From: JASFTV01 sp050050615
GTDB lineage: Bacteria > Desulfobacterota > DSM-4660 > Desulfatiglandales > HGW-15
Direction: 5' to 3'
Assembly (NCBI GenBank): GCA_050050615.1
Contig: JASFTV010000181.1
Coordinates: 1-6,824 of the forward strand
Length of the DNA: 6,824 nt
Shown piece by piece: positions 5,593 through 6,824 of the stretch. The number at the start of each line of letters is the position of its first letter. Position 1 is the first letter of the stretch. Position numbers and translations under genes: made by a program. The notes beneath the pieces are model-generated. The model did not search any database. It saw nothing but the letters and a program-made list of their open reading frames with translations, and was not told where the DNA came from.

Positions 5593-6516
5593 TCATTTGC
5601 TCCGAGGATGGGCCTTGTCGTAAATCTCCATAAGCTTATCAAGGCTGACATGCGTATATTTCTGTGTGGTAGAGAGGCTCACGTGTCCCAGGATTTCCTG
5701 TACTGATCTCAGATCTGCACCTCCATCCAAGAGATGTGTGGCAAAGGTATGCCTCAGGGAGTGGGGCGTTACATCCGAGATCAGCCCCCCTGCCCTGCCA
5801 TATTTCTTGACAATCTTACCGATACTGCGGGTACTGAGACGACCGCCCCGAAAATTAATAAACAGGGGCCCGTCCCGAAGATCACCCCCAGCCTTTTTCC
5901 GCAACGGCAGGGTCGCGTCAATATAGAGCCTCAAAGCCTTAAGGGCCTCTTTACCAACAGGGACTATTCTCTCCTTCTTTCCCTTGCCCACGACTCTGAC
6001 CAGGCGTTGGCTAAAATCAATGCTTGATAAGTTTAAACCGACCAGTTCGCTCACCCGAATACCGCAGGAGTAAAGCACCTCGAGCATGGCCAGATCTCTC
6101 AGACCAAGGGGTTTTTTCCTGTCAGGGCGATCGAGCAACCTGAACATCTCGTCCACAGGAAGGTAACTGGGAATATACTTCTCTTGCTTAGGTGTCGAGA
6201 CATCTGCTGCGGGATTGCTTAAACTGAGGCCGCTCCTCTCCAGGAAAGCAAAAAATGATCGAAGCGCGGAAAGCTTCCGCGCAATCGTTGATCGCCTACA
6301 TCTGCCGTACAACCGGCCGAAGTACGCCCTGATAAGGTGAAAATCAATGGCGTCCAGGCCGGGCTTTCCCTCTTTCCCAGTGAACCCCTTCTCCTCGATC
6401 AGGAAATTCAAGAATTGGCCCAGGTCGATCCTGTAGTTCCTGATGGTATGATCAGAATAACCCTTTTCACTTTTGAGGGTATGAATAAACCTTTCTATGA
6501 GCTCAGCGATGGACAT
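5593..6516 (-). CDS. xerC: Tyrosine recombinase XerC
   Basis: The 307-residue site-specific recombinase acts with XerD at dif to resolve chromosome dimers. The N-terminal SAM-like DNA-binding domain (about 1-105) includes KGYSDHTIRNYRIDLGQF and RSTIARKLSALRSFF. The catalytic domain carries the full set: Arg154 in CGIRVSEL, Lys178 in VGKGKKER, His252 and Arg255 in PHSLRHTFATH, His278 in LGHVS and the nucleophile Tyr287 in KYTHV. The length and the hslV/hslU neighbours point to XerC over XerD or a phage integrase; XerD stays possible on sequence alone. The ATG at 6516 has only a weak GGAC before it. The gene is the first complete one of the block, with a probable promoter region upstream. Confidence 0.93.
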   Translation of the reverse strand: MSIAELIERFIHTLKSEKGYSDHTIRNYRIDLGQFLNFLIEEKGFTGKEGKPGLDAIDFHLIRAYFGRLYGRCRRSTIARKLSALRSFFAFLERSGLSLSNPAADVSTPKQEKYIPSYLPVDEMFRLLDRPDRKKPLGLRDLAMLEVLYSCGIRVSELVGLNLSSIDFSQRLVRVVGKGKKERIVPVGKEALKALRLYIDATLPLRKKAGGDLRDGPLFINFRGGRLSTRSIGKIVKKYGRAGGLISDVTPHSLRHTFATHLLDGGADLRSVQEILGHVSLSTTQKYTHVSLDKLMEIYDKAHPRSK

Positions 6517-6538
6517 GCTTCGTCCAGATCATTTTTCA

Positions 6539-6581
6539 GTTATAAAACAACTATTTTTAACACAATTGCTGTAATTCGCAA
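6539..6581 (-). promoter_or_regulatory. Possible sigma-70 promoter(s) for xerC and the block
   Basis: This AT-rich leader has two weak arrangements on the minus strand. One is TTGTGT (6560-6565) with TATAAC (6539-6544) and a short 15-nt spacer. The other is TTGCGA (6576-6581) with AAAAAT (6553-6558) and a 17-nt spacer. An interrupted inverted repeat ATTGC-8 nt-GCAAT (6565-6582) overlaps the -35 boxes and could be an operator. The call rests on position and base composition, and neither arrangement is close to consensus. Confidence 0.3.
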
Positions 6582-6653
6582 TGAAAAAATTCCACTGTAC
6601 ATTCTGGGCTTGACTTTGATTTGATGGTTCATGTACTTTTTAAATTTGTGTTA

Positions 6654-6824
6654 CTAAGGGGAGCACAAAATAGTTGACATGGAATGAATAAGGACCATGA
6701 AGTCTTTTCTTTCGTTCCGAGGCTCCCGGGCTGGTCTTTTCAGCGACTTGTCTACGGGGGAGTTTTGCCCTCTCCGAGGCGTAGGCTCTACGAGCCGGAG
6801 GCCCTCCGCATTCTCCGCCGTTGG
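6654..6824 (-). other. Partial open frame of uncertain reality entering from upstream
   Basis: From the window edge the minus strand is open for 56 codons and ends in TAG at 6654-6656; the translation includes GLRLVEPTPRRG and later SMSTILCSP. It could be the C-terminus of an upstream gene, but I recognise no family. The composition turns abruptly from GC-rich and Arg/Pro-rich to AT-rich within the frame, and the DNA is full of hairpins. A repeat or structured non-coding region is at least as likely. Confidence 0.2.
6752..6807. repeat. Cluster of three consecutive inverted repeats
   Basis: Three inverted repeats follow one another. CTACG (6752-6756) pairs with CGTAG (6780-6784) around an inner stem GGGGAG/CTCTCC (6757-6762 with 6770-6775, one wobble). 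Next comes GGCTC-TAC-GAGCC (6784-6796), then GGAGG-C-CCTCC (6797-6807). CCGAGGC also occurs twice nearby (6717-6723 and 6774-6780). This does not match a tRNA pattern. It could be a repeat-element end or an unrecognised structured RNA. Confidence 0.45.

Noticed and set aside
6674..6704. Plus-strand promoter beginning with a consensus TTGACA at 6674-6679 and an ATG at 6699
   Set aside because: There is no acceptable -10 box at the right distance, the AAGGA is only 2 nt from the ATG, and the frame has no recognisable protein features.

Overview
This window holds one co-directional block of housekeeping genes, all on the minus strand. In transcription order they are xerC (tyrosine recombinase), hslV and hslU (ATP-dependent protease), a small four-helix-bundle protein of the S23/intervening-sequence-protein family, argB, argD and the first 59 or so codons of argF. 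Moderate GC, the xerC-hslV-hslU-argB-argD-argF order and the types of intergenic repeat present suggest a deltaproteobacterium-like organism (Desulfobacterota in the broad sense). This placement comes from remembered gene order and sequence feel, not from a database search.

Layout from transcription start to end. 6824-6517: upstream region, with a GC-rich, hairpin-rich outer part (6717-6824, also open as a partial minus-strand frame) and an AT-rich leader with weak promoter-like boxes before xerC. 6516-5593: xerC. 5592-5297: a gap with no gene, containing a 7-bp-period array (TNCTNCC, 5521-5562) and an 8-bp-period array (GGAATNNT, 5353-5400). 5296-3327: hslV and hslU, 2 nt apart. 3320-2873: a cassette-like insert, in which the four-helix-bundle gene is enclosed by two heptamer arrays in inverted orientation. 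2874-1990: argB, whose ATG is made from the last heptamer. 1989-1383: a 607-bp gap holding a symmetric, MITE-like 212-bp element with terminal inverted repeats and two REP-like hairpins, plus a wider inverted repeat around it. 1382-180: argD. 179-1: the start of argF, with no spacing after argD.

The arg genes cover steps 2, 4 and 6 of arginine synthesis: N-acetylglutamate kinase, acetylornithine aminotransferase and ornithine carbamoyltransferase. HslVU is a cytoplasmic protease, and XerC resolves chromosome dimers. These are probably transcribed together or by read-through, because I see no convincing intrinsic terminator between them.

The most interesting part is the hslU-argB junction. 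The two inverted heptamer arrays can pair in the transcript at 27 of 30 positions (two of them G.U). This would put the four-helix ORF in the loop and the argB start codon inside the stem. The layout resembles that of 23S rRNA intervening sequences that carry related ORFs, here moved into an operon. Every statement about mobility or regulation of this unit is inference.
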